Positions 1 through 8,090 of a stretch of DNA of 54,888 nt are shown here, one piece after another. The DNA is taken from the IMG/VR virus record IMGVR_UViG_3300033143_002805, positions 1 to 54,888 of that record; one strand, written 5' to 3'. The DNA is from a virus. The notes under the pieces are model-generated. The model saw only the letters and a program-made list of their open reading frames with translations, was not told the origin of the DNA and did not search any database. The translations under genes and the position numbers were made by a program. Each line of letters begins with the position of its first letter. The stretch's first letter is position 1.

Positions 1-105
1 TGGGGAGTGGCCTCGTCCTTATTATCCAAACGGGGCATTTTCACCACCAAGAGGGGGTTCCAGAAAGTGTTTAGTGCAGGTTTGATTCCTGCCAAAGGAT
101 CAAGT

Positions 106-303
106 ATGCTCACAAAAGCACAATTTGAAACACTCACTCCATTTGATCGTGGGTATATTGTTTACCTGTGTGGCAACAAGAAGGATCAACCATGCATTCC
201 AAACGAACAAAACCCTTATGATGAAACAAGCAGCGAATACATACAGTGGAATCGTGGACAACATCAAGCGGTTACAGAAGCACAGGGTAATCCGCAACTT
301 TAG
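106..303 (+). CDS. RMF-like small protein
   Basis: 65-residue soluble protein. The C-terminal half has the pattern NPYD-x5-EYxQWxRGxxxAV, which resembles the ribosome modulation factor fold (a Pro-Tyr, then a Trp and a Gly followed by a helix) found in many small phage proteins. The N-terminal FETLTPFDRGYIVY motif is also typical of such phage RMF-like proteins. The ATG at 106 follows an AAAGGAT ribosome site. The frame stays open upstream to the window edge, so a longer form cannot be excluded. Ribosome binding is inferred from the family and not shown. The gene ends 16 bases before the next start. Confidence 0.55.
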   Translation: MLTKAQFETLTPFDRGYIVYLCGNKKDQPCIPNEQNPYDETSSEYIQWNRGQHQAVTEAQGNPQL

Positions 304-319
304 AGAAGAAAGGCACACC

Positions 320-634
320 ATGGACAATACAGATATGATCCAGCTATATCGGTTTAGGATCTGGCCCCACCCCTACGGCTCCTATAGAGTGGACGGCGAC
401 AATGCCGAAAAAAATTCATATAAATTTGATGAGGAGATTATGGTTCTAGATGTTCCGGCTGCGGGCCTTGGGGAGTTTCATCAAGAAAACGAGGTGTATA
501 CGATTGTCGACGGTACAGTCGATGAGCCAGTACTCGTAATCTTGTGCGACAACGGGCAAAAGGTACGCGACTATATATCTGGCCTTTTGTTTAGCTTCAA
601 GCTAGATGAAATCTTTAGCAAACAGAGAACGTAA
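320..634 (+). CDS. hypothetical protein, 104 aa
   Basis: No family recognised. The ATG at 320 sits seven bases after a GAAAGG. The protein is acidic and soluble, with aromatic-rich N-terminal strands (YRFRIWPHPYGSY) and a likely small beta fold. There is no signal peptide or membrane segment. It sits between the RMF-like gene and the methyltransferase, and its TAA at 632-634 is one base from the ATG chosen for the next gene. Confidence 0.6.
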   Translation: MDNTDMIQLYRFRIWPHPYGSYRVDGDNAEKNSYKFDEEIMVLDVPAAGLGEFHQENEVYTIVDGTVDEPVLVILCDNGQKVRDYISGLLFSFKLDEIFSKQRT

Positions 635-635
635 T

Positions 636-1109
636 ATGCCCCATAGCTTTAATCTATCAGCGAGGTTAAATTCGCCTTGCCCCGAAGATACTTTTAGTAT
701 TTTTAACAATTGGGCTATTAAAGCTACTGGAAATTTTCCACAATGTATACGAAATGCTGATCGTATTATTGATGATTGTAATAGACACTTTAAAGACATA
801 CATAAGCTAAGTGCGTTGGAACTCGGGTCGTTAGAGGGCCACTTATCGGTAACATTTGATAAACATTTTCGACAACTGACCTGTATTGAGGGTAGACCCT
901 ACCATTATTTAAAGGCCTTGGTAGCAAAAGAGCTGCTCGGGTTGAAAGCTAAGATTTTATGTGGCAACTTTATTAATTTTTTACGAGAGACAGACGAGAG
1001 ATGGGATGTGATTATAGCTACTGGTGTACTATACCATATGCACAATCCGATAGAGCTGATTAAGCTTATGTCGCAACATAGTGGGACTGCTGTTGCGATT
1101 CATAATTAA
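636..1109 (+). CDS. class I SAM-dependent methyltransferase-like protein, short
   Basis: About 157 aa. The Rossmann-type SAM-binding motif I is ALELGSLEGH. An acidic strand-2 end follows (LTCIEGRPYH), and then the WDVIIATGVLYHMHNP segment that family members carry at motif IV/post-IV. The reading frame stops after AVAIHN, where most relatives continue with two to three more strands, so this is either a minimal enzyme or a 3'-truncated gene. The alternative start at 606 would overlap the upstream gene by 29 bases. Substrate unknown. Confidence 0.65.
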   Translation: MPHSFNLSARLNSPCPEDTFSIFNNWAIKATGNFPQCIRNADRIIDDCNRHFKDIHKLSALELGSLEGHLSVTFDKHFRQLTCIEGRPYHYLKALVAKELLGLKAKILCGNFINFLRETDERWDVIIATGVLYHMHNPIELIKLMSQHSGTAVAIHN

Positions 1110-1121
1110 CTGGAGAAAACA

Positions 1122-1403
1122 ATGAGAAACTTACTTATTATATTAGTAGCAGTATTGGCTTTAACGTTTGTAACAAGCACATGCTCTGCACAGAACGGAT
1201 GGCACAGGCACGGTAATATTGCACACGGTCATTATCATACCCAGTACCACTATCACTATCCCATTACTCATTGGCATTCAACCAGCACAAGCATACGTCC
1301 AGCATATATGTACGGTTATAATGTGAGATTCGGCCATCCCTCCTTCGTCAGATATTACCGTCATCACAGCCATATTCATTACTACTATCGTCGAGGATGG
1401 TAA
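1122..1403 (+). CDS. exported His/Tyr-rich small protein
   Basis: 93 aa. Residues 1-24 form a classical signal peptide: positive MRN, a long hydrophobic run and a TCSA-type cleavage site. The mature part is extremely rich in His and Tyr (HGHYHTQYHYHYP, YYRHHSHIHYYYRR), suggesting metal binding or surface interaction, which is inference only. A GGAG lies upstream of the ATG. It is the first of three consecutive genes for exported proteins. Confidence 0.65.
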   Translation: MRNLLIILVAVLALTFVTSTCSAQNGWHRHGNIAHGHYHTQYHYHYPITHWHSTSTSIRPAYMYGYNVRFGHPSFVRYYRHHSHIHYYYRRGW

Positions 1404-1413
1404 AAATATTATT

Positions 1414-1842
1414 ATGAGGATACTAACAATCTTGTTTTTAGGAGCTATTATGGGATGTGATTTTCAAGGTAAGGATCTACCACCAGCATCAGCCAATGTC
1501 GAGACGACACTCACTGTCGCAGAACAATACCACGATGGTGACGAGATTATCATGCAGTTTAGTGCTGACTGGTGTGGTCCATGTCAACAGCTCAAGGCAA
1601 TGGCCAATGAGAGTCAGGCTCTACAAAAGCACTTCAATTCTACCAAGGGGTACTTTGTTATTGATATTGACGAGGAAGATACCTTTAGCAAGGCTTGGAC
1701 AGCTAAAGCTAATCCCGGTTCTATTCCAACAGTGATTCGCTACAGATATAAGGATGGGAAGTGGAGCGAGGGTATGCGTTTTGTAGGTTACCGTAACGAG
1801 GAAGCTTTCCTGTCCTTTTTAAAGGTCAAATGGCCGCTATAA
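1414..1842 (+). CDS. thioredoxin-fold lipoprotein
   Basis: 142 aa. The N-terminus is a lipoprotein signal with lipobox GAIMGC (Cys at residue 15). A thioredoxin domain follows, with active site WCGPC (about residues 52-56) and the cis-proline segment GSIPT about 55 residues later. This predicts a membrane-tethered thiol-disulfide oxidoreductase in the periplasm. The ribosome site is weak. An exported thioredoxin in a phage may protect or mature envelope or virion proteins, but that role is inferred. Confidence 0.8.
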   Translation: MRILTILFLGAIMGCDFQGKDLPPASANVETTLTVAEQYHDGDEIIMQFSADWCGPCQQLKAMANESQALQKHFNSTKGYFVIDIDEEDTFSKAWTAKANPGSIPTVIRYRYKDGKWSEGMRFVGYRNEEAFLSFLKVKWPL

Positions 1843-1886
1843 TAAGGTAGAGAAAAAATAGAACAACCAAAAAAGAGGATATATCG

Positions 1887-3110
1887 ATGCAACGCAGGCA
1901 GTTTTTAGTTGGTAGTGCTGCTGGTTTAGGCAGTATGGCGTCTCTGGGGAACGTTACTTTCTCCCAAGATCTCACCAAAAAAGAAGAGAACGCAGTTATT
2001 TTCTTATTCTTGGGCGGTGGAGCATCTTCTGTTGAACTCTTCAATCCTATTCCTACAGCTGATTCAACCCACAGATCCGTAACAGGTTACGTTAACACGA
2101 ACGTTCCCGGTATGGAATTGGGTGGGCTTTTCAAAGATTTAGCTAAATATGGGAATCGCATAGCTCTTTTCAGGGGATTTCATCACCGAGATGCTAATCA
2201 TTCGAGTGCCACTCACTGGGTAGTCACTGGACAATCGAATTTTGGGGCTGGTACAACGCAAAAGTGGCCGAGTTATGGCTCAGCGGCGTCAGGATGGCTC
2301 GGAACAAATGCACTTAACGGTCTGCCCACATATATTAAAATGAACAGCATAGCCCACGACGACGCGGCGTTCATGGGTGGTAAATTTGTCGGCTACGACG
2401 CCACCCAACAGGGTCGTAAGGATCTCCTGCTCAGTATGGAACTCAAGCGATTCGAAAAGCGGCTGAAATTCCTGTCAGTTATCGACAAAGACTTCGGCAA
2501 GGGCCAACGGCTAGCTGAACAGTGGACCGAATTGCGTGGACAGGCCGTAGAAATCGTAGCAGGAGACGCTTCTGAAGCGTTTAAAATAGAAGCAGATGAA
2601 GATTATGATGCTTTCAAGGAGGACACTCTTGGACGAGATGCTTTGACTGCTGTAAAGATAATTCAGGCAGGCTCTCGATTCGTGACGTTGAGCTATAATG
2701 GATGGGATATGCATAGTAATATTTTACAAGGGATGAACACAAGGCAACCTATACTAGATAAGTACATTGCTTTACTTCTTGATACTTTACGCAAAAGGGG
2801 AATGAATAAAAAGACCATGTTGGTAGTTACATCGGAGTTTGGTCGAACTCCTATCAATGCTAATGCTGGTCGTGATCACAACGCGAGAATTGGCAATCTA
2901 ATGATCGCTTGTGACTCATATGAAATGGGAAAAGTTGTCGGTTCAACTGACCCGCTGGGGACAGAGGCTACGGAAGGCCTATGTCAGCCAAAAGACTTAC
3001 GATGGACTATATTTGACCATTTACAAATGCCAAAAGAGATGAAGTGGACTGGATTAGATGGTCGACCGATGCACTTAGTAGAATCAGAGTCAAAGAATAT
3101 ACTTAAATAA
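1887..3110 (+). CDS. DUF1501 family protein with Tat-type signal
   Basis: 407 aa. The start MQRRQFLVGSAAGLG is a twin-arginine-type signal, followed by the DUF1501 hallmarks: FLFLGGGASSVELFNP, a PGMELGGLFKDLA segment, NHSSATHWVVTG, and near the C-terminus TSEFGRTP with GRDHNARIGN and VVGSTDPLG. DUF1501 proteins belong to the alkaline-phosphatase-like superfamily and are very common in Planctomycetota; activity is generally uncharacterised. The ATG follows GAGGATA. The length is close to the family norm. It is unusual in a phage and probably host-acquired. Confidence 0.85.
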   Translation: MQRRQFLVGSAAGLGSMASLGNVTFSQDLTKKEENAVIFLFLGGGASSVELFNPIPTADSTHRSVTGYVNTNVPGMELGGLFKDLAKYGNRIALFRGFHHRDANHSSATHWVVTGQSNFGAGTTQKWPSYGSAASGWLGTNALNGLPTYIKMNSIAHDDAAFMGGKFVGYDATQQGRKDLLLSMELKRFEKRLKFLSVIDKDFGKGQRLAEQWTELRGQAVEIVAGDASEAFKIEADEDYDAFKEDTLGRDALTAVKIIQAGSRFVTLSYNGWDMHSNILQGMNTRQPILDKYIALLLDTLRKRGMNKKTMLVVTSEFGRTPINANAGRDHNARIGNLMIACDSYEMGKVVGSTDPLGTEATEGLCQPKDLRWTIFDHLQMPKEMKWTGLDGRPMHLVESESKNILK

Positions 3111-3130
3111 CTAACACATGGGGAATTACC

Positions 3131-3187
3131 ATGAGTGAAAACATTTATTATGATAATAATAATCCCGCCGACTGGCTAGACATCTGA
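3131..3187 (+). CDS. 18-codon upstream ORF coupled to the nuclease gene
   Basis: A short ORF (MSENIYYDNN...WLDI, then TGA) has a clear GGGGAA ribosome site, and its TGA overlaps the ATG of the thermonuclease (TGATG). The nuclease ATG has no good ribosome site of its own, so translation is probably coupled through this mini-ORF. It may be a leader peptide or simply a very small gene. Confidence 0.45.
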   Translation: MSENIYYDNNNPADWLDI

Positions 3188-3546
3188 TGTATACTTACAA
3201 AGCTAAATTAGTACGTGTGATTGATGGCGATTCTGTCGTTTTAGACATTGATCTAGGTCTAAACGTCTGGCAATGCAACGAGCACTGTCGTCTCTATGGC
3301 ATCAATACCCCAGAAATTCGTGGTGGTACACCCGAAACAAAAGCTGCGGGATTCGACGCTAAGATCGAACTAGCAGAACTCATAGCTAATTCTGATGGTA
3401 AGTTGATAATTCGAACCCACTTGGATAAAGAAGGAAAGTTTGGTCGTCTGCTGGTTATTTTGCATCATACAGAAGATATAGAGCTGAAATATAGTTTTAA
3501 CGACCTAATGGTTAAGTCAGGTCACGCAGAATATAAAATTTATTAG
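3187..3546 (+). CDS. staphylococcal-nuclease-like (SNase/thermonuclease) protein
   Basis: 119 aa, a single SNase domain. Visible are the metal-site Asp region VIDGDSVVLDIDL, the catalytic segment CRLYGINTPEIRG (equivalents of Arg35, Asp/Asn40 and Glu43) and KFGRLLV (equivalent of Arg87). The usual Asp40 position is Asn here, a deviation worth noting. No signal peptide is present, so it should act in the cytoplasm, perhaps on host DNA or RNA. A factor-independent terminator follows directly. Confidence 0.85.
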   Translation: MYTYKAKLVRVIDGDSVVLDIDLGLNVWQCNEHCRLYGINTPEIRGGTPETKAAGFDAKIELAELIANSDGKLIIRTHLDKEGKFGRLLVILHHTEDIELKYSFNDLMVKSGHAEYKIY

Positions 3547-3576
3547 TCTTCACTGACGGATTCGCAACGTATAATT

Positions 3577-3610
3577 ACCGTAAGAGGGTAAATCCCCTTA
3601 CGGTTTTTTT
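3577..3610 (+). terminator. Rho-independent terminator
   Basis: The stem is CCGTAAG plus GGG paired with CCCCTTACGG around a short AAAT-type loop, followed by seven T. It closes the nuclease transcription unit before the glycosyltransferase gene. Confidence 0.85.
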
Positions 3611-3639
3611 GTGTCTATACGAACGGAGTGCTGCGAAAA

Positions 3640-4719
3640 ATGAAACAGATCAATCTTCAAGTGGCAATAAATTCTCTGGGCTATGGAGTTGTAGGATATA
3701 ATGTACATCAGCAACTAAACCAAACAGAGGACGTAACACTGTGGCCTATCGGCGGTCAGGTACAACCTCCATGCGAAATCAGTGAGATAGGTGTTCAGCA
3801 GATCAAAATTGATATCGGCAAACAGAATACCTTTGATCCCACCTTACCATTTCTTAAGATATGGCATGAGAACCAATTGGCAGAGCGTATTGGCAGTGGT
3901 CGTTATTCCGCTCTATCCTTTTTTGAAGTAAACAAATTTGATGATCGCCGCAAGTCGCACCTGCTATCGTTAGATAATATCATTGTTCCGTCTCGCTGGG
4001 CAGGGGATATTGTCTTCGACCAGTGCCATGTCAAGCCTGCTGTCGTCCCTATGGGCGTGAATCGGGACATCTTTAACGAGAGTTTTAATACTATCCAGCC
4101 CCACAGGTGCATCTTTTTTAATTGTGGAAAGTGGGAGGTAAGAAAGGGTCACGATATTCTGGGTGAAGCATTTAAAGATGCGTTTTCAAATCAAACCAAC
4201 GTAGAACTATGGCTGATGACAGAAAATCCTTTTCTTAACGCCGACGAAAGGCGATATTGGGAGAACCTTTACCGTGGTGACCGTCGTATAAAGATAATGT
4301 CTCGGGTTCAGTATCAAGAAGAGCTAGCACAGATCATGAGTCAAGTACATTGTGGTGTCTTCCCTGCTCGTGCAGAGGGTTGGAACCTAGAGCTATTAGA
4401 GTTAATGAGTATGGGCAAGCAAGTGATTACAACTAATTATTCTGCTCATACTGAATTTTGTACCGAAGCAAATGCTAGACTAATAAGTATAGTAGATGAA
4501 GAGCCCATGTTCGATGGTAAATGGTTTACTGGAGACTGTGGAGTATGGGCCTCGCTAGATGATCAACCTTATGATCAGCTAGTGACACATCTACAGGACG
4601 AATATAAGTCTTGGGTGAATGATCCCACCGTACTTAATACAGCGGGCATAGAGACTGCGGAGAATTTAACCTGGAATAAGACCGCCACTAGATTATTGGA
4701 GATAGCGGCTCATGACTAA
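3640..4719 (+). CDS. GT4-like glycosyltransferase (group 1)
   Basis: About 359 aa. It is a GT-B fold, shown by the C-terminal donor half: FFNCGKWEVRKGHDILGEAF, a LWLMTENP strand, and the GVFPARAEGWNLELLELMSMGKQVITTNYSAHTEFC block that holds the EX7E-like donor site. The middle linker has PSRWAGDIVF and VPMGVNRDIF. The ATG at 3640 is preceded by GGAG; a GTG at 3628 is possible. It overlaps the dUTPase start by 8 bases. The acceptor may be DNA, a virion protein or host glycan; this cannot be read from sequence. Confidence 0.85.
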   Translation: MKQINLQVAINSLGYGVVGYNVHQQLNQTEDVTLWPIGGQVQPPCEISEIGVQQIKIDIGKQNTFDPTLPFLKIWHENQLAERIGSGRYSALSFFEVNKFDDRRKSHLLSLDNIIVPSRWAGDIVFDQCHVKPAVVPMGVNRDIFNESFNTIQPHRCIFFNCGKWEVRKGHDILGEAFKDAFSNQTNVELWLMTENPFLNADERRYWENLYRGDRRIKIMSRVQYQEELAQIMSQVHCGVFPARAEGWNLELLELMSMGKQVITTNYSAHTEFCTEANARLISIVDEEPMFDGKWFTGDCGVWASLDDQPYDQLVTHLQDEYKSWVNDPTVLNTAGIETAENLTWNKTATRLLEIAAHD

Positions 4720-5176
4720 CACTGTGCTTGTCCAGCGACTTACGGAAGAGGCGACTGTCCCCACTCAAGCACATGAAAATGATGCGGGCTGGGACTTGTA
4801 TTCTATTGAAGACATTTCGATCAACGGAGGGGAGCGGCGAACCATTAAAACTGGAATCGCTTTCCAAATTCCAAATGGTCATGCTGGGCTTATCTGGCCT
4901 CGTTCGGGACTCGCTGTCAAAAAGGGCCTGGACATATTAGCAGGAGTGATTGACTCAGACTATCGTGGGGAGATTAAGGTGTGTCTATTTAATTCTACTA
5001 TACCTCTTCCTCTATGGGAGACTCCTCAAAGTGATGATGTGCGAGTGGATATTAAAAAAGGAGATAGAATCGCTCAGATAATATTCCATTCTCTACCTAA
5101 GTTCATAATGATGGAAGTCTATAGTCTTAACGACACGGAAAGATCTATGTCTGGGTTTGGGAGTAGCGGAACATGA
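4712..5176 (+). CDS. dut: dUTP diphosphatase (trimeric dUTPase)
   Basis: 154 aa. All five dUTPase motifs are present in order: DAGWDLY (1), PRSGLA (2), GVIDSDYRGEI with the catalytic Asp (3), KGDRIAQIIF (4) and the C-terminal GFGSSGT lid (5). It converts dUTP to dUMP plus pyrophosphate, keeping uracil out of DNA and feeding the thymidylate synthase encoded at 8087. An insert of about 15 residues (PLPLWETPQSDD) lies between motifs 3 and 4. It overlaps the next gene as ATGA. Confidence 0.95.
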   Translation: MTNTVLVQRLTEEATVPTQAHENDAGWDLYSIEDISINGGERRTIKTGIAFQIPNGHAGLIWPRSGLAVKKGLDILAGVIDSDYRGEIKVCLFNSTIPLPLWETPQSDDVRVDIKKGDRIAQIIFHSLPKFIMMEVYSLNDTERSMSGFGSSGT

Positions 5177-6183
5177 AAATAGAAGAAGATATAAAACTAG
5201 ATTTTCAAGATGTTCTTATCCGCCCCAAGCGATCTAGAATGGCAAGTCGCAAGTGCGTTGATTTAGAGAAGACGTATCGCTTTCTTAATAGTAAGCAGTT
5301 GTGGCGAGGTGTTCCTATCATTGCTGCAAACCTAGACACAGTTGGTACTTTCGCTATGGCTGTCGCCTTGGCGGAACAGAAGATGATGACGTGCTTGCAT
5401 AAGTTTTATGATCCTAGTGAGGTTCAGAAGTTTGTCCAACATACCCCGTACGAAGATCAAGCGTTTTACACTATTGGCGGCACACTTGACATGCTTCTTG
5501 GATGGACTCCTAAGTTAATCTGTATAGATGTTGCCAATGGTTACACCGAGACGTTTGTAGACCATGTGAAGCTAGTTCGTACGGCGTTTCCTGAGTCTAT
5601 CATTATGGCCGGTAACGTCGCCACTAGAGAGATGACTGAGACACTCTTGATTCAAGGAGCTGACATTGTAAAGGTAGGGATTGGCCCAGGCTCCCTCTGC
5701 ACAACGAGAAAAGTAGCTGGAGTGGGATTTCCTCAATTGTCTGCCATTGATGAGTGTGCAGATGCCGCTCATGGCCTGGGTGGACACATCTGTGCTGATG
5801 GCGGATGCACCACTCCCGGCGATGTGGCTAAAGCATTTGGTGCTGGGGCTGACTTTGTGATGCTAGGAGGTCTTTTAAGTGGCTGCGATGAATGCGAAGG
5901 GGAATGGATAGATAAAGATGGACAGAAGTATCTACAAATTCATGGCATGGCCAGCAAAGCGGCGATGGATAAGCACAATGGAGGTCAAGGAGACTACAGG
6001 GCCGCAGAAGGCAAGGCAGTAGAAGTGCTGTCGAAAGGACCAGTGAAAAATGTTTTGCAAGAAATAACGGGCGGCTTGCGAAGTGCGTGTGCCTATGTTG
6101 GAGCCAGTAGATTGAAAGACCTACCGAAGTGTACAACCTTTATAAGGGTGGGTCGAACTCACAATACAATTTATGGAGAGTGA
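5173..6183 (+). CDS. guaC: GMP reductase
   Basis: 336 aa, a TIM-barrel of the IMPDH/GMPR family without the CBS insert. Nearly all diagnostic segments match bacterial GuaC: GIGPGSLCTTR with the catalytic Cys, GVGFPQLSAIDECADAAHG, GHICADGGCTTPGDVAKAFGAG, and GGLRSACAYVGASRLKDL near the end. It reduces GMP to IMP with NADPH. This is unusual among phage nucleotide genes and could shift host purines from RNA pools. Translation is coupled to dut. Confidence 0.92.
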   Translation: MKIEEDIKLDFQDVLIRPKRSRMASRKCVDLEKTYRFLNSKQLWRGVPIIAANLDTVGTFAMAVALAEQKMMTCLHKFYDPSEVQKFVQHTPYEDQAFYTIGGTLDMLLGWTPKLICIDVANGYTETFVDHVKLVRTAFPESIIMAGNVATREMTETLLIQGADIVKVGIGPGSLCTTRKVAGVGFPQLSAIDECADAAHGLGGHICADGGCTTPGDVAKAFGAGADFVMLGGLLSGCDECEGEWIDKDGQKYLQIHGMASKAAMDKHNGGQGDYRAAEGKAVEVLSKGPVKNVLQEITGGLRSACAYVGASRLKDLPKCTTFIRVGRTHNTIYGE

Positions 6184-6216
6184 AGTAGTCAAGCCTCCTG
6201 AAAGGCACCCGAGCTT

Positions 6217-6558
6217 ATGGACATGAAGATATGTATTCGATGTAAGATTAATCAGCCTACTACAAAGTTTGCTCGACATACAGGTCATAAAGACAATCTC
6301 GATGGACGATGTAAGCAATGTATAAACAAGGCTGGTGTCCTACGACATAAGTTAAGAAAGGTAGCACCACCAATGCCCGATACTTGCGACTGCTGTAATA
6401 AACCAGCCAAGAAAACTCTCTGCCTAGACCATGATCACGAAACATTAAAATTTCGGGGATGGATATGCGAATATTGTAATAGAGGTATAGGACAATTAGG
6501 TGATACATTGTCGGGCGTTATGAACGCAGTAGCTTACTTGCAAAAAGAGGTTGTATAA
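6217..6558 (+). CDS. endonuclease VII-like (HNH/ββα) nuclease
   Basis: 113 aa. An N-terminal zinc motif (CIRCKIN...CKQC) precedes the endonuclease VII core: CDCCNKPAKKTLCLDHDHETLKFRGWICEYCN, with the zinc cysteines framing LDHDH, then GIGQLGDT. T4 gp49 resolves Holliday junctions; similar genes in phages may also be mobile endonucleases. The ATG at 6217 has GAAAGG upstream; a second ATG two codons later is possible. The TAA overlaps the next ATG. Confidence 0.82.
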   Translation: MDMKICIRCKINQPTTKFARHTGHKDNLDGRCKQCINKAGVLRHKLRKVAPPMPDTCDCCNKPAKKTLCLDHDHETLKFRGWICEYCNRGIGQLGDTLSGVMNAVAYLQKEVV

Positions 6559-7667
6559 TGAAGGTCGCATTATTCGGTGCAGGACAGATGGGTTTTACAA
6601 TTGCCTACATGCTTAAATTGCTAGGCAACTATCACATTACCTGCTTTGATAGACGTACACATCCACCCCTCTTAGAGTGCGACGAATATGTTCGTCTTGA
6701 ATTAAACCAGGCAAATAGCGGCGGGTCGACATTCGGATTCGGTGGAGACGAGTGGGGATGGGTAGACTCCCTAGTAGGACAAGGATTTGATATTGTACTC
6801 TCTGCTTTACCATGCATGCATAATGAACATATAGCTACTCTTGCCATAGGAGAAGATATACCTTACTTCGATCTTGGTGGATCAGTTGAAGTAGCAGATA
6901 AAATAAATAAACTAGGACGGGAGCATGGAGCTACGGTCTTTACTGACCTGGGGCTAGCTCCTGGCTGGGCAAATATTATGGCCGAAGAAGCATATAGCAC
7001 ATTTAAAAAAGCAGAGGTTGAGCCTCTGGAAATTAATATGAGATGCGGCGGATTGCCCGCTGCTTGTAATCCAAAAGACCCTTTCAACTATAAACTAACT
7101 TGGTCGATTGATGGGTTATACAATGAGTACGTAGCTGATAGTGAGCTTCTAGAACATGGAAAAATTAAGACCGTTCCGTCTCTTGGCGGGATTTGTCTAA
7201 CACAGATACAGGCTAATTGGCAAGGGAATAATGTAAAACTAGAAGAGTTTTATACTAGCGGCGGAGCTTCACATACCTTGGAACTAATGCAGAAACGTGG
7301 AGTAGAAAACTGTAATTATAAAACACTAAGATACCCAGGACACGCACAACTGATTGATTACTTTATTAATGAGAAACAGTATAATAAGAAACAACTATCT
7401 GAATTATTTTGTGACCATAAAGGAGCTGATATAGTAGTAGTCCACTGTAATGCTCGCTCTGTACATGATAGTTTAGTATACAACAAGACTTATATCATTA
7501 GAGCCAAAGAGGGCTTTAGTGCTATGCAGTTATCAACAGCCAGTGCTTTCGTTTCGGCAGTACGAGCATCACCATTAACCAAAGGACAACCATTAAACTA
7601 TTCAGATATTAAGCTAGACATGTTTAATCGAGATATGGATAGGTTAGGTTTTTCGGAGGAAAATTAA
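6558..7667 (+). CDS. saccharopine dehydrogenase-like NAD(P)-dependent oxidoreductase
   Basis: 369 aa. The N-terminal Rossmann motif is LFGAGQMG. It is followed by DRRTHPP, the DIVLSALPCMHNEHIA strand and FTDLGLAPGWANIMA, the layout of saccharopine/lysine dehydrogenase-family enzymes (VLSALPxxxH and LAPGxxN are typical). The substrate in the phage is unknown; lysine or polyamine metabolism, or making a modified-base precursor, are options. Coupled (TAATG) to the endonuclease gene upstream. Confidence 0.78.
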   Translation: MKVALFGAGQMGFTIAYMLKLLGNYHITCFDRRTHPPLLECDEYVRLELNQANSGGSTFGFGGDEWGWVDSLVGQGFDIVLSALPCMHNEHIATLAIGEDIPYFDLGGSVEVADKINKLGREHGATVFTDLGLAPGWANIMAEEAYSTFKKAEVEPLEINMRCGGLPAACNPKDPFNYKLTWSIDGLYNEYVADSELLEHGKIKTVPSLGGICLTQIQANWQGNNVKLEEFYTSGGASHTLELMQKRGVENCNYKTLRYPGHAQLIDYFINEKQYNKKQLSELFCDHKGADIVVVHCNARSVHDSLVYNKTYIIRAKEGFSAMQLSTASAFVSAVRASPLTKGQPLNYSDIKLDMFNRDMDRLGFSEEN

Positions 7668-7697
7668 ATATAATATTTTTAAGCGGAAGGGATGATA

Positions 7698-8090
7698 ATG
7701 GCTTTACTGAGGTTGATATTAAGGTGGTTTGATAAGGTAGTTTTTCTGCCAAAACCAGAAGAAACAGAACAAACTGCAGGTGGCGGAGGTGTGCTCTCTA
7801 TAGGATACGAAGTAGAGGCTGGTGATCTATCTGTAGATGTTGACATAACAGACAAGGGGGATGTGTCTGTCGAGTTGCTTGCTCTCATCCTTTTCCAGCT
7901 AGAGAATGGCACTCTCTCTTCATTTTTCTATCAGGCGTTAATAGTCTGGGCCGAAGAAAACCCAGAAAGACTTATCTTTAACGAAGCAGTCGGAACTAGA
8001 ATAGGAGAGTTACGAGGGTCCGAAGTGGGAGAACGTAAATTAGCAGTTGATCCGAGTGCCGTATTCAACTTTAGGGACATGAAGAAATGA
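7698..8090 (+). CDS. hypothetical protein, 130 aa
   Basis: Unrecognised. The ATG at 7698 stands six bases after GGAAGGG; an ATG at 7692 is in frame but too close to the site. The N-terminus has an amphipathic, partly hydrophobic helix (ALLRLILRWFDKVVF). A Gly-rich linker and an acidic beta region (DLSVDVDITDKGDVSVELLAL) follow. It overlaps the thymidylate synthase start. Confidence 0.65.
   Translation: MALLRLILRWFDKVVFLPKPEETEQTAGGGGVLSIGYEVEAGDLSVDVDITDKGDVSVELLALILFQLENGTLSSFFYQALIVWAEENPERLIFNEAVGTRIGELRGSEVGERKLAVDPSAVFNFRDMKK

Noticed and set aside
16-102. tRNA-like T-arm (GCAGG...CCTGC) at 76-92
   Set aside because: The acceptor stem pairs at only five positions, there is no anticodon arm and the T-loop lacks the invariant C.
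3570-3575. TATAAT in front of the terminator stem
   Set aside because: No -35 match, and a promoter there would run straight into the terminator.
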